A stretch of DNA of 64,000 nt from Vibrio tubiashii (GCA_000775715.1 JRWQ01000014.1:90361-154360); one strand, 5' to 3'. Shown: positions 33,767-43,814, numbered from the stretch's first letter. The notes: generated by a model not told the origin, from the letters alone. Made by a program: numbers and translations.

Positions 33767-36214
33767 TTAGCTAAACGCTTTATTAATGGGGGTTAGAAGA
33801 CGTTTAATCAGACTGTTTACAACTAAACCAAGTGTGAAAAACGTACCTATAGGTAACAACACCCACAATTGCCAATGAAGTTGTGGATCGAGCTCGAAGC
33901 CTAAGACCATAATCGCGCCAACCACAAGTTCAGCACCTATAATGGCAATCAATCCAGCGACAGTTGCCATCAAGCCATACTCTGCCCATATCGTTCGTTC
34001 TACCCGCTTTTTACTTGCTCCTAAAGTGCGATACAGCTGAATCTCTTCCTGACGCTGACCTAAACTTAGTCTTAACAAGGTAAAAATCAACAGCAACCCC
34101 GACGCGACACCTATCCCAGCAAGCAGCGTTATTGACCAAACGATTTGACCGAGCAACTGCTGTATCTTTTCTCCCATGACACGTATATCCATTAAACTGA
34201 CTGTTGGGTGCGCGCGTGAAAGTTTGTTTAGCAATGAATCGTGGCTCTGTTCGACTCTGAAACTAATCAAATAGGTCGCCGAAATGTCACGAAGCACATC
34301 TGGGGTAAAGATAAAGTAGAAGTTCGGTTTCATGTCGCGCCATTCAACCGCTCGAATAGAGTTAACTTTTGCGTTCACCTCAACACTGTTGATAATAAAT
34401 TTAAGCTCATCACCGATATTAATCGCCAAATCTTGTGCTATGTCAGCCTCTACAGAAACACCACCATGCTCAGTCCAAGTTCCTGATACTAGCTCGTTGT
34501 GCGCTGGAATGCCTTCAGCAAAGGTAAAGTTAAGTTCTCTTCGCAAGGCATCACTGCCCTCATCACCTTTAACTCTTTCCTTCGCATCTTGACCATCTAC
34601 ACTGACTAAACGGCCACGAATGATTGGATAAGCCTCTGAACGTTCGATACCTGCACTGTCTAACACCCCCAAATAGGCATCTTTCTCGTAGGGAGCGATA
34701 TTTAATGCGAACGCGTTTGGTGCATTCTCCGGTAATGTGCGCTGCCAGTCGGTCAACAGATCAGTCCTTACTAACCACATGATTGATAACAACATTAGCG
34801 ACAATGCTAAAGCGCCAAATTGAATACCAGTAGCCAGTGGCGAACGATTTATCCTGCTCAGTGCCAATTTTAGCGCCGCACCCAGTGGTGCTTTACCAAT
34901 AATCCGGGTCAACACCACGCTCGCAATCGCGAGTACTGCAAACAGCGCTATGATTCCACCTAGTACAATCCAAACTAGCAAGTTTTCATGATAAATAATC
35001 AGCATTGGGATAATGGGGACAATGACTAAGGCATAAGGTGCTTTAGAGTTACCAGTTTGCGCTCGAGGCTGCATCACGTTCACTGCGCTAACATTGGTTA
35101 ATCCAATAAGAGGGATACCCAGTGCCGGTACCGCGATTAGCAAGCTCGTTGCCAACGCAATCAAGATTGGCTTAACGCCATAGCTCGGCAATGGGTTTGG
35201 CAGCAACTCCCCCAAGGGTATTCGCAGCAAATATTCCAGAACAACACCAAAAGAGACACCAAGAATAACAGCAGTTAGTAGAAGTATTGTCACCTGAATT
35301 AATAACCAGCGTGTAATCCAGACTTTACTTGCTCCCAAGCTCTTAAGCATTGCGATAGTTCTACGCCTTGACGCAACATAGTGCTGACAAGTGAGCACCA
35401 GTGTTGTCGCTGCCATGATCACGACTATCGCAACAGTTAGCGATAGGTATTGTTGCGTACGCTGAAAAACTTCGTTGGTTCGACTAGCACTGTTCTGGTC
35501 ACGCCAACGATCACTTGGCGTCAACTTAATGTTCTCTTTGAGCTTCTCAATATCAATTGCATCGCCGTTGATAAACTTACTAAATCGGACTCTACTGCCG
35601 AGTTGAACGGCACCTGTTTTACCTACGTCGCTAATATGGATATAAGCCGAAGGCATCTGTTGGAATGGATTAAAACTCAACCCAGGTTCTTCTACTATAC
35701 GGCCAGTTACGATAAAGTCTGCATCACCTATAGTGACAGCGTCACCAACTGAAACCTCCAACTGAGAAAAAATGCGCTCATCTAACCATAGCTGCCCTGA
35801 TTTTACCTTTTCTGATATCTTCTGGTCGTCTGATAGAACTAAATCGCCTTGAAGTGGATATAAGCTATCTACTCCCTTAACGGTAATCAATTTCATGCCG
35901 TTGTCGCTGAAAGCCATGGTTCTAAAACGAATTTGACTAGAGACAATGAGATCATGTTGTTCAGCCAGACTATCGAACTGGCCATCTATTGGGTTCGAAG
36001 AAACAAAAACTGAATCTGCTGTTAACGCTTGTTTACCCTGCTTAACAACAACTTGTTCCATACGTTGCGCGAGCGCCGTTAAGGCAAATATACAAGCAAT
36101 GATCATGATCAGCGCTATACTAACTGGCCATAGCTGGCCTTGCCTAATTTCACTTGCACTCCACTTAATCAAACGCTTATTTAAAGACGAGGTAGCTGAA
36201 TTCGACATCATCAA
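33767..36214 (-). CDS. ABC transporter permease, FtsX/LolC-like (YbbP type)
   Basis: 815 residues with two FtsX domains. TM1 is at about 31-50, then a large periplasmic MacB-like domain. Three TMs and a loop with RRTIAMLKSLGASKVWITRWL follow (about 285-305). The second half begins near residue 455 and repeats the pattern (RQEEIQLYRTLGASKKRVERTIW near 710). E. coli YbbP has the same length and layout. Its start overlaps the ATPase gene stop by 4 bases. The substrate is unknown; the neighbouring tesA hints at lipids but is unproven. Confidence 0.9.
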   Translation of the reverse strand: MMMSNSATSSLNKRLIKWSASEIRQGQLWPVSIALIMIIACIFALTALAQRMEQVVVKQGKQALTADSVFVSSNPIDGQFDSLAEQHDLIVSSQIRFRTMAFSDNGMKLITVKGVDSLYPLQGDLVLSDDQKISEKVKSGQLWLDERIFSQLEVSVGDAVTIGDADFIVTGRIVEEPGLSFNPFQQMPSAYIHISDVGKTGAVQLGSRVRFSKFINGDAIDIEKLKENIKLTPSDRWRDQNSASRTNEVFQRTQQYLSLTVAIVVIMAATTLVLTCQHYVASRRRTIAMLKSLGASKVWITRWLLIQVTILLLTAVILGVSFGVVLEYLLRIPLGELLPNPLPSYGVKPILIALATSLLIAVPALGIPLIGLTNVSAVNVMQPRAQTGNSKAPYALVIVPIIPMLIIYHENLLVWIVLGGIIALFAVLAIASVVLTRIIGKAPLGAALKLALSRINRSPLATGIQFGALALSLMLLSIMWLVRTDLLTDWQRTLPENAPNAFALNIAPYEKDAYLGVLDSAGIERSEAYPIIRGRLVSVDGQDAKERVKGDEGSDALRRELNFTFAEGIPAHNELVSGTWTEHGGVSVEADIAQDLAINIGDELKFIINSVEVNAKVNSIRAVEWRDMKPNFYFIFTPDVLRDISATYLISFRVEQSHDSLLNKLSRAHPTVSLMDIRVMGEKIQQLLGQIVWSITLLAGIGVASGLLLIFTLLRLSLGQRQEEIQLYRTLGASKKRVERTIWAEYGLMATVAGLIAIIGAELVVGAIMVLGFELDPQLHWQLWVLLPIGTFFTLGLVVNSLIKRLLTPINKAFS

Positions 36215-36882
36215 TTCTCCAACTTACCTGCTTTCATTTTTAGCGTCCGATCACATCGCTGTGCGAGTTTAGAATCATGGGTCACTAACACTAGCGTCGT
36301 TCCATGCTCTTCATTGAGCGAAAATAGCAATTCTACAACGTTCGCAGCCGTCTGCTGGTCTAGATTACCCGTTGGCTCATCAGCAAATAGAATTTTGGGT
36401 TGGATCATAAACGCACGGGCTAGCGCTACACGCTGTTGCTCACCGCCGGACAATTGAGCAGGAGAATGATGGATACGATGGCCCAATCCAACCGATTCAA
36501 GGAGCGCAGTAGCTCGCTCTTTGTTCTCAGGTTCACCTTTGAGCAAACAAGGCAAAGTCACGTTATCAAGGGCAGACAAACTTGGAATCAATAGGAAACT
36601 CTGAAACACGAACCCAACCGATTCGCTTCGAATCGCTGCACGTTGCTCATCAGATAAGCTTTGCAGCGGCTTGCTTAGCAGTTCAATCTCCCCTGCCGTA
36701 GGCACATCTAAGCCTGCTAACATAGTCATCAAGGTCGACTTACCCGCGCCTGAAGTACCTACAATCGCTACACGCTCACCTTCTTTAATGTCTAGATTTA
36801 CATCATCAAGGATTGTTAATTGTTCTTGATTGGTAGAGACTACTTTGGACAATGATTGCGCTTTAATTACGGATGTTTGCAT
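36211..36882 (-). CDS. ybbA: ABC transporter ATP-binding protein (YbbA type)
   Basis: 223 residues. Walker A is GTSGAGKST (about 43-51), the Q-loop is in VGFVFQSFLLIPSLSAL, the signature is LSGGEQQRVALARAF, Walker B is ILFADEPTGNLD, and the switch His is in LVLVTHDSKLAQR. It is a MacB/LolD-type exporter ATPase coupled to the following permease. Its ATG (36882-36880) shares the palindrome CATG with the tesA start. The same ybbA/tesA head-to-head layout exists in E. coli. Confidence 0.92.
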   Translation of the reverse strand: MQTSVIKAQSLSKVVSTNQEQLTILDDVNLDIKEGERVAIVGTSGAGKSTLMTMLAGLDVPTAGEIELLSKPLQSLSDEQRAAIRSESVGFVFQSFLLIPSLSALDNVTLPCLLKGEPENKERATALLESVGLGHRIHHSPAQLSGGEQQRVALARAFMIQPKILFADEPTGNLDQQTAANVVELLFSLNEEHGTTLVLVTHDSKLAQRCDRTLKMKAGKLEN

Positions 36883-37480
36883 GTTTCGACTACTTTCCCT
36901 TGTTATTCTTTGTTTAGTAATAAATCCTGCCTACAGCAAAACCTTATTGATCTTAGGCGATAGCTTAAGTGCTGGCTATCAAATGCCCATAGAGCAAGCT
37001 TGGCCTTCTCTTCTTACGGATGACTTAGCTAAAAACGGTCAACAACTCACAGTGATCAATGCCAGTGTTTCTGGTGATACCACAGGAAACGGGCTTTCGC
37101 GCCTGCCAAAATTGCTAGAACAACATAAGCCAGATCTTGTTTTAATCGAGCTAGGCGCAAATGACGGCCTGCGTGGCTTTCCCACTAGCGTTGTACAACA
37201 AAATCTAACTCAGATGGTTGAGCTCATCCGTGATTCAGACGCCACGCCAATAATAATGCAAATTCATATTCTACCTAACTACGGTAAACGCTACACCGAA
37301 GCTTTTGCTGCTGTCTACCCTCAACTATCTAAATCTCTTAATGTCCCTCTGTTGCCTTTTTTCTTGGAAGGCGTGATTGTAAAGCCAGAATGGATGATGG
37401 ACGATGGTTTGCATCCGAAACCTGTCGCACAGCCATGGATCTCTCATTTCGTCGCCAATGAGTTAATAAATCACCTCTAG
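36881..37480 (+). CDS. tesA: Periplasmic multifunctional esterase/thioesterase TesA
   Basis: 199 residues from ATG 36881. Signal peptide MFRLLSLVILCLVINPAYS. SGNH-hydrolase motifs are LILGDSLSAGYQ (nucleophile Ser), NASVSGDTTGNG (Gly), LIELGANDGLRG (Asn) and DDGLHPKP (Asp-His). The enzyme is thioesterase I / protease I / lysophospholipase L1 in E. coli. It is divergent from ybbA; its promoter must lie inside the ybbA coding sequence. Confidence 0.94.
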   Translation: MFRLLSLVILCLVINPAYSKTLLILGDSLSAGYQMPIEQAWPSLLTDDLAKNGQQLTVINASVSGDTTGNGLSRLPKLLEQHKPDLVLIELGANDGLRGFPTSVVQQNLTQMVELIRDSDATPIIMQIHILPNYGKRYTEAFAAVYPQLSKSLNVPLLPFFLEGVIVKPEWMMDDGLHPKPVAQPWISHFVANELINHL

Positions 37481-37556
37481 TTGCTTTAGCTCAATAAACT
37501 TTACATAGCTTTACGCTAGCGTGAATTATTGCTGAATGCTTTCGAAAGGAGTATGT

Positions 37557-38747
37557 ATGATTATTGAGCCTATCATTGATGGGGTCGTCGCACGCAGCGC
37601 ACATCCACTTGGCTGTGAACAAGCAATAGCCGAACAAATCGAGTTCGTAAAGTCGGTAAACCCTATCAAACATGGGCCTAAGCGCGTGCTCATTATTGGC
37701 GGGTCTTCTGGGTTAGGACTGGCGTCTCGAATCGCACTCACTTTCGGTGGAGCGCAGGCCGATACGATTAGCGTCTCATTTGAAAAGTCCCCTTCAGAAA
37801 AAGGGTCTGGCACGGCTGGTTTTTACAACAACTATTATTTCCAAAAATTCGCTGAACAAGAAAGTCGTATTGCGGTAAATATTAACGGCGACGCGTTTTC
37901 TCAAGCAGTAAAAGATGAAGTTGTTGAAGCGGTTGAAACCTACTTTGAAGGTGAAGTTGATCTTGTTATTTACAGCCTTGCTAGTGGAGTAAGACCCAAT
38001 TACCAAACTGGCGAACTCTGGCGTTCGACAATAAAACCTATTGACGAGACAGTATCAGGCGCGACTTTGATTTTGGAAAACGACCAATGGCAGCATACAT
38101 CGCTTCCTTCCGCAACCGAACAAGAGGCAAAATCAACACTTAAAGTCATGGGTGGTGAAGATTGGGAAGCGTGGATTGATACACTAATCAATTCAGAATC
38201 AATTGCACACGGCTGCCAGACCATCGCGTTCTCTTATGTGGGTCCCGAATGCACACACGCTATTTATCTCGACGGGACATTGGGCCGTGCTAAGATCGAT
38301 TTACACCAAACGAGCCATGCACTTAATCTTCGCTTAGCCAACTATGGTGGCGGTGCTTATGCTACGGTTTGTAAAGCGCTGGTCACTAAGGCGAGTGTGT
38401 TTATTCCAGCCCTTAGCCCTTACATCATTGCTCTGTATAAAGTAATGAAAGAGGAAGGGACACATGAAAGCTGTATTGAACAGATGCAACGGCTCTTCTC
38501 AACTAAGTTATTTGGTGGTCAAAAGGTTCCTGTTGATTGTGAGCGATTGATTCGTATGGACGATTGGGAACTAAATGAAAAGACTCAAGCAAACGTGTCT
38601 AAGATCCTCGAACAGATAAACGAATCTAACTTCAAACAACTCGGCGACTACGAAGGATTCAAACGCGAATTTCTTAAATTGAATGGTTTTGGTTTTGAAA
38701 ACATTGACTATAGTCAAGATATAGATATTGACACATTCATCAACTGA
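37557..38747 (+). CDS. fabV: Enoyl-ACP reductase FabV
   Basis: 396 residues from ATG 37557, which follows AAAGGAG by five bases; the frame opens seven codons earlier without a ribosome site. The NADH-binding motif is IIGGSSGLGLASRIAL (about 42-57). The FabV active site Y-x8-K is seen as YLDGTLGRAK near residue 239. FabV reduces enoyl-ACP in fatty-acid synthesis and is the triclosan-resistant isozyme first described in Vibrio. Monocistronic with a strong terminator. Confidence 0.95.
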   Translation: MIIEPIIDGVVARSAHPLGCEQAIAEQIEFVKSVNPIKHGPKRVLIIGGSSGLGLASRIALTFGGAQADTISVSFEKSPSEKGSGTAGFYNNYYFQKFAEQESRIAVNINGDAFSQAVKDEVVEAVETYFEGEVDLVIYSLASGVRPNYQTGELWRSTIKPIDETVSGATLILENDQWQHTSLPSATEQEAKSTLKVMGGEDWEAWIDTLINSESIAHGCQTIAFSYVGPECTHAIYLDGTLGRAKIDLHQTSHALNLRLANYGGGAYATVCKALVTKASVFIPALSPYIIALYKVMKEEGTHESCIEQMQRLFSTKLFGGQKVPVDCERLIRMDDWELNEKTQANVSKILEQINESNFKQLGDYEGFKREFLKLNGFGFENIDYSQDIDIDTFIN

Positions 38748-38796
38748 AGCCTTTGTTTAAAAAGACATCTCATTATTGAGACAAGTGAATATACTG

Positions 38797-38827
38797 AGCC
38801 TTAAACACACGTTTAAGGCTTTTTTTT
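38797..38827 (+). terminator. Intrinsic terminator of fabV
   Basis: Ten-bp stem AGCCTTAAAC / GTTTAAGGCT with loop ACAC followed by seven or eight T residues. Confidence 0.9.
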
Positions 38828-38962
38828 ACTGAGGTTATATAGCATTCTAACTCTCAACTTTGCGTCAAACCTCGAATCTTTGTTTCAATGACTACATCTA
38901 TGACTATATTTAAAGAGAGCAAGGAATGCTCCGATTGGTACACAAGCCTACAGGGACTATGT

Positions 38963-40885
38963 ATGTCTAAGTTGAATACTGGAACCATATCTATTCCTGA
39001 CGACATCAACGAGAGTTGGCAAAATATCGTCAACCTTCTCGCTGAAATCGTCAACGTTCCTGCTGCACTGATAATGAGGATTCATAAAGAGCACATCGAG
39101 GTTTTTTCAGCAAATAACAACCACACACATCCCTACAAAGTTGGTGACAGCGAAACCTTAGGTCAAGGTCTGTATTGCGAAACGGTCGTTAATGAAAATC
39201 GCAAGCTAGTCGTGCCCAATGCATCGAGCGACCCTCTATGGTCTAACAATCCTGATATGAAGTTTGGTCTACTTGCCTACTGCGGTTTACCTCTACGTTG
39301 GCCGAATGGGGATATATTTGGCACAATATGTGTGCTCGACGACCGGGAAAACCCATTCGCTGATACTTACCAACAGCTACTGCTATCTTTCCGCGATTCA
39401 GTTGAAGCTCAACTAAAGACGTTATTCCATAATCAGCACCTTCAGCAGATGAACACTGAACTTGAGTCTCGCATTAGCACTCGTACTAAAGATCTCGTTG
39501 ACCTTAACTACTCATTGAATCTCGAAATAGACAAACGGCGCGCAGCTGAACGCAAGGTGCTCTATCAGCAATTGCACGATCTTGGTACCGGCTTTTTAAA
39601 TCGCAATGCACTAGAGGTTGAAACACAGCAGTTACTCGATACTTTGCCACTTGAAGCACATTTAGAAAACCATACTAAGATAGTTTTACTCCACATAGGC
39701 TTCACTAACGGTCGCCGTATCCAAGCTAAATATGGCCACGGTGCATGGGAATTGATCTTAAAGCAGTTTCGCGAACGTCTAACCTTGCATTCAAAGCTAG
39801 GCGTTCTTACTGCACGCCCATCATCAACGGATCTCGCTTTTGTACTCCGTACTTCTCACAGTGAAGACGACGTGAACAATCTATGTCGAGAGCTCGTCGA
39901 TGTCAGCCAAACAGAGTTCATTGTCGAAGGTGAGCACCTGCACTTACATAGTTATATCGGCGTTGCGACTTCCGACGATTCAGAATCAGCAAAATCACTA
40001 TTAAAGTATGCTGCAGAAGCCATGCAATCTTGTAAGGATTCCGGGCATAAGTTCAGCTTTTATTCTCAAGATATCGCGGATACGCAGAAGAGTATCAATC
40101 AACTTGAAAGTTACCTTTTACAGGCTGTGCGCAATGATGACTTACTGCTCTACTTCCAACCTAAAGTTTCGCCACAAACCCATCTCTGGATTGGTGCTGA
40201 AGCCCTTTTGCGTTGGCGCCACCCAATTCTTGGTGACATATCTAATGAAACTCTGATTCACTTGGCTGAACAGAATGGTTTGATTTTCGAAGTGGGAAGT
40301 TTTGTTTTGCGCTCTGCCATTCAAAAAGCCGCAGAATGGTCGAATCATGTCACTGATTTTAAAATCAGTGTCAATGTCTCTGCAGTTCAACTGCAAAGCC
40401 CTCAGTTTATCGACCAAGTACAAGACCTTCTTGTCGCGTATCAACTGCCCGCTCACTATTTGGAGCTAGAAGTCACTGAAAGTGGTTTGATAGCTAACGA
40501 AATTGTTGCCCGCAATACCTTAGTTAGCCTTAGTAAACTGGGAATAACGTTATCGCTCGATGATTTCGGTACTGGTTATGCTTCGTTCAACTACCTAAAG
40601 AAATTTCCGTTCGACGCCATTAAAATTGATAAGAGCTTTATTCATCAGCTTTCTCACAGCTCGGAAGACAGAGAGATCGTTCGCTCGATCATCTCAATCG
40701 CCAAACGTTTGAGTCTAGAAGTGACCGTTGAGGGGGTTGAAAACGAAGAGCAAGAATCGTTTATTCTTGCTGAAGAGTGTGATGTTGGTCAGGGCTACTT
40801 ATACGGGAAACCTATGCCTTGCGATGAATTTGAAGGACATCTCCTAAGCCAGAACAACATTTCAACTAGATACTCTTATTCTTAA
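38963..40885 (+). CDS. GAF - degenerate GGDEF - EAL phosphodiesterase
   Basis: 640 residues from ATG 38963 (AGGGAC upstream); the frame stays open to an ATG at 38888 with no ribosome site. GAF is at about 30-150 (LGQGLYCETVVNENRKLVVP ... FGLLAYCGLPL). A short coiled-coil linker follows. The GGDEF domain is at about 190-350, with its active-site motif replaced by SSTDLAF, hence probably inactive. EAL is at about 375-620 with full motifs: AEALLRWRHP, LELEVTESGL, LDDFGTGYASFNYL, IKIDKSFIHQL, and VTVEGVENEEQ. It is soluble and probably senses a small ligand via GAF. Confidence 0.88.
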   Translation: MSKLNTGTISIPDDINESWQNIVNLLAEIVNVPAALIMRIHKEHIEVFSANNNHTHPYKVGDSETLGQGLYCETVVNENRKLVVPNASSDPLWSNNPDMKFGLLAYCGLPLRWPNGDIFGTICVLDDRENPFADTYQQLLLSFRDSVEAQLKTLFHNQHLQQMNTELESRISTRTKDLVDLNYSLNLEIDKRRAAERKVLYQQLHDLGTGFLNRNALEVETQQLLDTLPLEAHLENHTKIVLLHIGFTNGRRIQAKYGHGAWELILKQFRERLTLHSKLGVLTARPSSTDLAFVLRTSHSEDDVNNLCRELVDVSQTEFIVEGEHLHLHSYIGVATSDDSESAKSLLKYAAEAMQSCKDSGHKFSFYSQDIADTQKSINQLESYLLQAVRNDDLLLYFQPKVSPQTHLWIGAEALLRWRHPILGDISNETLIHLAEQNGLIFEVGSFVLRSAIQKAAEWSNHVTDFKISVNVSAVQLQSPQFIDQVQDLLVAYQLPAHYLELEVTESGLIANEIVARNTLVSLSKLGITLSLDDFGTGYASFNYLKKFPFDAIKIDKSFIHQLSHSSEDREIVRSIISIAKRLSLEVTVEGVENEEQESFILAEECDVGQGYLYGKPMPCDEFEGHLLSQNNISTRYSYS

Positions 40886-40959
40886 CCGAGTATCCCTTTA
40901 CTCCCAGACGAGTGATTTCTATAATCCTCGTCTTTCTCCAAGCCATAATAGAGTTCAAT

Positions 40960-42615
40960 ATGGACCAACTAACCGCCGCCCTCAAACAAATTGAAAAGCA
41001 AAACTACCACGCCTACCAAAAAATTAAAGGCCAGTACGATTTTGGCGACTACACATTCCATATTGATTATGTTCAGGGCGACCCTTACGCTTCGGCTTCT
41101 CGTGTTAGAGCCGTACGTCCTTGGTCAGTCACTCATTTAGGTTGGTTACGTGATAAATCTGCCGCCTACCAGATCGCTGCGCGTGATTTCATTGCCCGAG
41201 ATTTCGCACAACGCACCAAACAGGAAAGCAGCATTAGCATCGCTCTTACCGGCCAAGCGGTACTCGACAACACTGCCGTACTGTTTACTGAGCAGGGTAT
41301 TGAACTAAGATTCCGTGTAAACTTACCCGCTGAAGGTCGTTCTGTACTCGGTAAAAAAGCCGATAACTTGCTCACTTTCCATCTACCCAAATACATTCGT
41401 AACGTCACCCTTGAGCGTGAAATAGATAAAGACGCTCTGATTGCGCACTGTCACGCTGTAGAAGACCAAGTTGCGCTAAGATCTCAGCTTGAAGAGCATA
41501 ATTTACTCGCATTTGTTGGTAACGGTTCAATATTGCCACGCATCTCAGGCAATTGTGATCTACCGATGAAAGAGGCGGTTGAGTTTACCTGCCCTGAATC
41601 ACTCCAAGTGACTCTTTCCGCCCCGAATCGTGGTGAGGTGACCGGCCTTGGCATTCGCAAAGGTATCACATTGATTGTCGGTGGAGGGTTTCACGGCAAG
41701 TCGACATTACTCAATGCTATAGAGCGCTCGATTTACGACCACATTCCCGGCGATGGCCGCGAGCTTATCGTTACTAACCAACAAGCGATGAAAATCAAAG
41801 CTGAAGATGGCCGTTGCGTTCATTCGCTCAATCTATCTAACTACATCAACCATCTGCCAATGGGTCATGACACCACCGACTTTTCGACCCAAGACGCATC
41901 GGGTTCTACATCTCAAGCTGCTTGGCTACAAGAGTCAATAGAGTCAGGAGCAACGGGAATTTTAATTGATGAAGATACCTCGGCTACAAACTTTATGATC
42001 CGCGATGAACGGATGCAAGCACTGGTCAGTAAAGGACAAGAGCCCATCACCCCTCTCGTCGATCGAATTGGTCAACTAAGTAAGCAGTTGGATATCTCTA
42101 CCATCATTGTCATGGGTGGTTCTGGCGACTACCTAGATGTTGCCGATGCAGTGATTCAAATGCATGACTACCAGCCCATAGACGTGACTGAGAAGGCTCA
42201 ACAGGTTGTCGCTCAGCACCCAAGCCAACGTGAAAATGAATCTGAAGCGTCACTTGCAGAATTTCGTCCCCGCTCACTCAACTGTGGCGCATTACAAAAA
42301 ATACTCACTGAAGGCAAGTTTAGGATCGCCGCAAAAGGTCGCGATTCGCTGCGCTTTGGCAAGGAATACACAGACTTGAGCGCCTTGGAACAGCTTGAAT
42401 CAAACAACGAGCTCAATGCGATTGGTTGGGTTTGGTTCCAACTTGCTCAGCAACCTGGCTGGTCAAAGCTTCCAGCCAAAGACATTGCCCGTTACCTCAG
42501 TGACCGTTGGAGCGACACAATGCCTAACCAAGGTGACTTAGCCAAGCCCCGAGTACTAGACGTACTAGCGGCACTTAATCGCATGCGCAAGTCTCAGTTC
42601 AAGGTTACTCACTAA
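40960..42615 (+). CDS. ABC-class ATPase of unknown function (PF09818-like)
   Basis: 551 residues from ATG 40960 (MDQLTAALKQIEKQNYHAY). N-terminal blocks YDFGDYTFHIDYVQGDPYASASRVR and LPAEGRSVLGKKADNLL are typical of the predicted ABC-class ATPases (COG3044). Walker A is VGGGFHGKSTLLNAIE (about 242). GILIDEDTSATNFMIRDERMQ (about 335) is the Walker B/D-loop region. There is no membrane partner, so it is not a transporter. The function in bacteria is unknown; a relative (MRB1590) acts in trypanosome RNA editing. Confidence 0.85.
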   Translation: MDQLTAALKQIEKQNYHAYQKIKGQYDFGDYTFHIDYVQGDPYASASRVRAVRPWSVTHLGWLRDKSAAYQIAARDFIARDFAQRTKQESSISIALTGQAVLDNTAVLFTEQGIELRFRVNLPAEGRSVLGKKADNLLTFHLPKYIRNVTLEREIDKDALIAHCHAVEDQVALRSQLEEHNLLAFVGNGSILPRISGNCDLPMKEAVEFTCPESLQVTLSAPNRGEVTGLGIRKGITLIVGGGFHGKSTLLNAIERSIYDHIPGDGRELIVTNQQAMKIKAEDGRCVHSLNLSNYINHLPMGHDTTDFSTQDASGSTSQAAWLQESIESGATGILIDEDTSATNFMIRDERMQALVSKGQEPITPLVDRIGQLSKQLDISTIIVMGGSGDYLDVADAVIQMHDYQPIDVTEKAQQVVAQHPSQRENESEASLAEFRPRSLNCGALQKILTEGKFRIAAKGRDSLRFGKEYTDLSALEQLESNNELNAIGWVWFQLAQQPGWSKLPAKDIARYLSDRWSDTMPNQGDLAKPRVLDVLAALNRMRKSQFKVTH

Positions 42616-42656
42616 TCCAAACAGAAAATCAAGGACGATTTTATTGAGAGGCGGTT

Positions 42657-43178
42657 ATGAGTTTTAGCTTAACAACATCCAAGCTTGTTCTGCGTGACTT
42701 TACTCAAGCAGACATCAGTCACTATGTTGCACAATGCCAAGATCCAAAATACCAACGTTTCTATAATGATGAAGACTGCTCGGTAAGCAAAAGTGCCGAG
42801 CTTGCTCAACTATTCATTTCTCAAGCGACTGAATGCCCGCGTACTCAATTTCATCTAGCGATCTGCTGTAAGACTTCGGAAAAATACCTAGGCATTGCCG
42901 CGTTGAGATTAGAGTCAAATCGACAAGCTTCAATTGGCTGCGGATTGAAACGGTGCAACCAAGGCAAAGGGGTAAGTGAGGAGGCAATGGCAGCATTAGT
43001 CGACTTTGGGTTTAACCAACTGAACGTCTCACGGATATACGCTGAAACCCTTTCACGCAATAAGGCTGCCATAAAGTTGTGTACGAATCTTGGTTTGAGC
43101 ATCGCTGAAGAGCGCATTAAGGATCGTTATTTCAAGGACCAATGGTGGAACACAACCGTGCTCCACACTTGCCGTTAA
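42657..43178 (+). CDS. GNAT-family N-acetyltransferase (RimJ/RimL-like)
   Basis: 173 residues. Starts SLTTSKLVLRDFTQADISHYV, typical of Acetyltransf_3. The acetyl-CoA-binding segment is in GCGLKRCNQGKGVSEEAMAALVDFGF, and NVSRIYAETLSRNKAAIKLCTNLGL is the family's usual C-terminal block. AGAGGCGG precedes the start. The gene is 41 bases after the ABC-class ATPase gene and may be its second cistron. The substrate is unknown. Confidence 0.83.
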   Translation: MSFSLTTSKLVLRDFTQADISHYVAQCQDPKYQRFYNDEDCSVSKSAELAQLFISQATECPRTQFHLAICCKTSEKYLGIAALRLESNRQASIGCGLKRCNQGKGVSEEAMAALVDFGFNQLNVSRIYAETLSRNKAAIKLCTNLGLSIAEERIKDRYFKDQWWNTTVLHTCR

Positions 43179-43199
43179 ACATCGTCATCGATTACTGAC

Positions 43200-43814
43200 T
43201 TAATTACGTAACACGTTCCACGCCTCACACAAGACTCTAAACTTGTCACTATTCCCATTGTCTCTATCTGGGTGCCACTTAAGCGCAAGTTTACGCCATG
43301 TCTTGCGTATTTCAGGCTGGGTTGCATCATGGGGGAGTTCAAACAAGCTAAGGGCTCTAGCTCGGTCCATATCTTTACCGTTAGTACTTCCAACAGAATG
43401 ACGATATCGAGTCCAAAACTCGTTGAGTAACCTTTTCACTTCCCCTTCTTCCGCTTCGTAGTTTTTCCAATGAATGTAGTAGTCTCTTAGCGGATCATCT
43501 TGGTCGACTTCATGGCCCGCTACTCGATGTGCGGGCATCAAGATGATATCCATTGCTTGAACTTGGAGCCAGTTGTCTGGGTAGAGTGTTTCTTGCAGTT
43601 GATATAAAGCATTCATGATAAGAAAGTTACGTTTAAACAAGTCTTTCTCAACTGAATCATCCAATAGCGGTATATAGCCTAGCTCATCTAAATGTGACGC
43701 TAAAGTATGTACCTTCCAACCACTTGGTTGTTTTCTCAGCACTTCTAGAATGGGCCAAACCAGTGGGTTTTCCATGTACTGCTGGAACTGTGCGGTAAGT
43801 TGATTTTCTTGCAT
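43200..43814 (-). CDS. DnaJ-related protein with C-terminal J domain
   Basis: About 204 residues from the ATG at 43814; the frame extends to a TTG at 43841 and the ribosome site GGAG lies between the two, so the start is uncertain. An N-terminal domain (FQQYMENPLVWPILEVLRKQP ... ALYQLQETLY) matches the DnaJ-related module, followed by a C-terminal J domain (about 145-204) with HPD in LALKWHPDRDNG. It should stimulate a Hsp70 (DnaK) on unknown clients. The J domain at the C-terminus is the reverse of classical DnaJ. Confidence 0.85.
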   Translation of the reverse strand: MQENQLTAQFQQYMENPLVWPILEVLRKQPSGWKVHTLASHLDELGYIPLLDDSVEKDLFKRNFLIMNALYQLQETLYPDNWLQVQAMDIILMPAHRVAGHEVDQDDPLRDYYIHWKNYEAEEGEVKRLLNEFWTRYRHSVGSTNGKDMDRARALSLFELPHDATQPEIRKTWRKLALKWHPDRDNGNSDKFRVLCEAWNVLRN

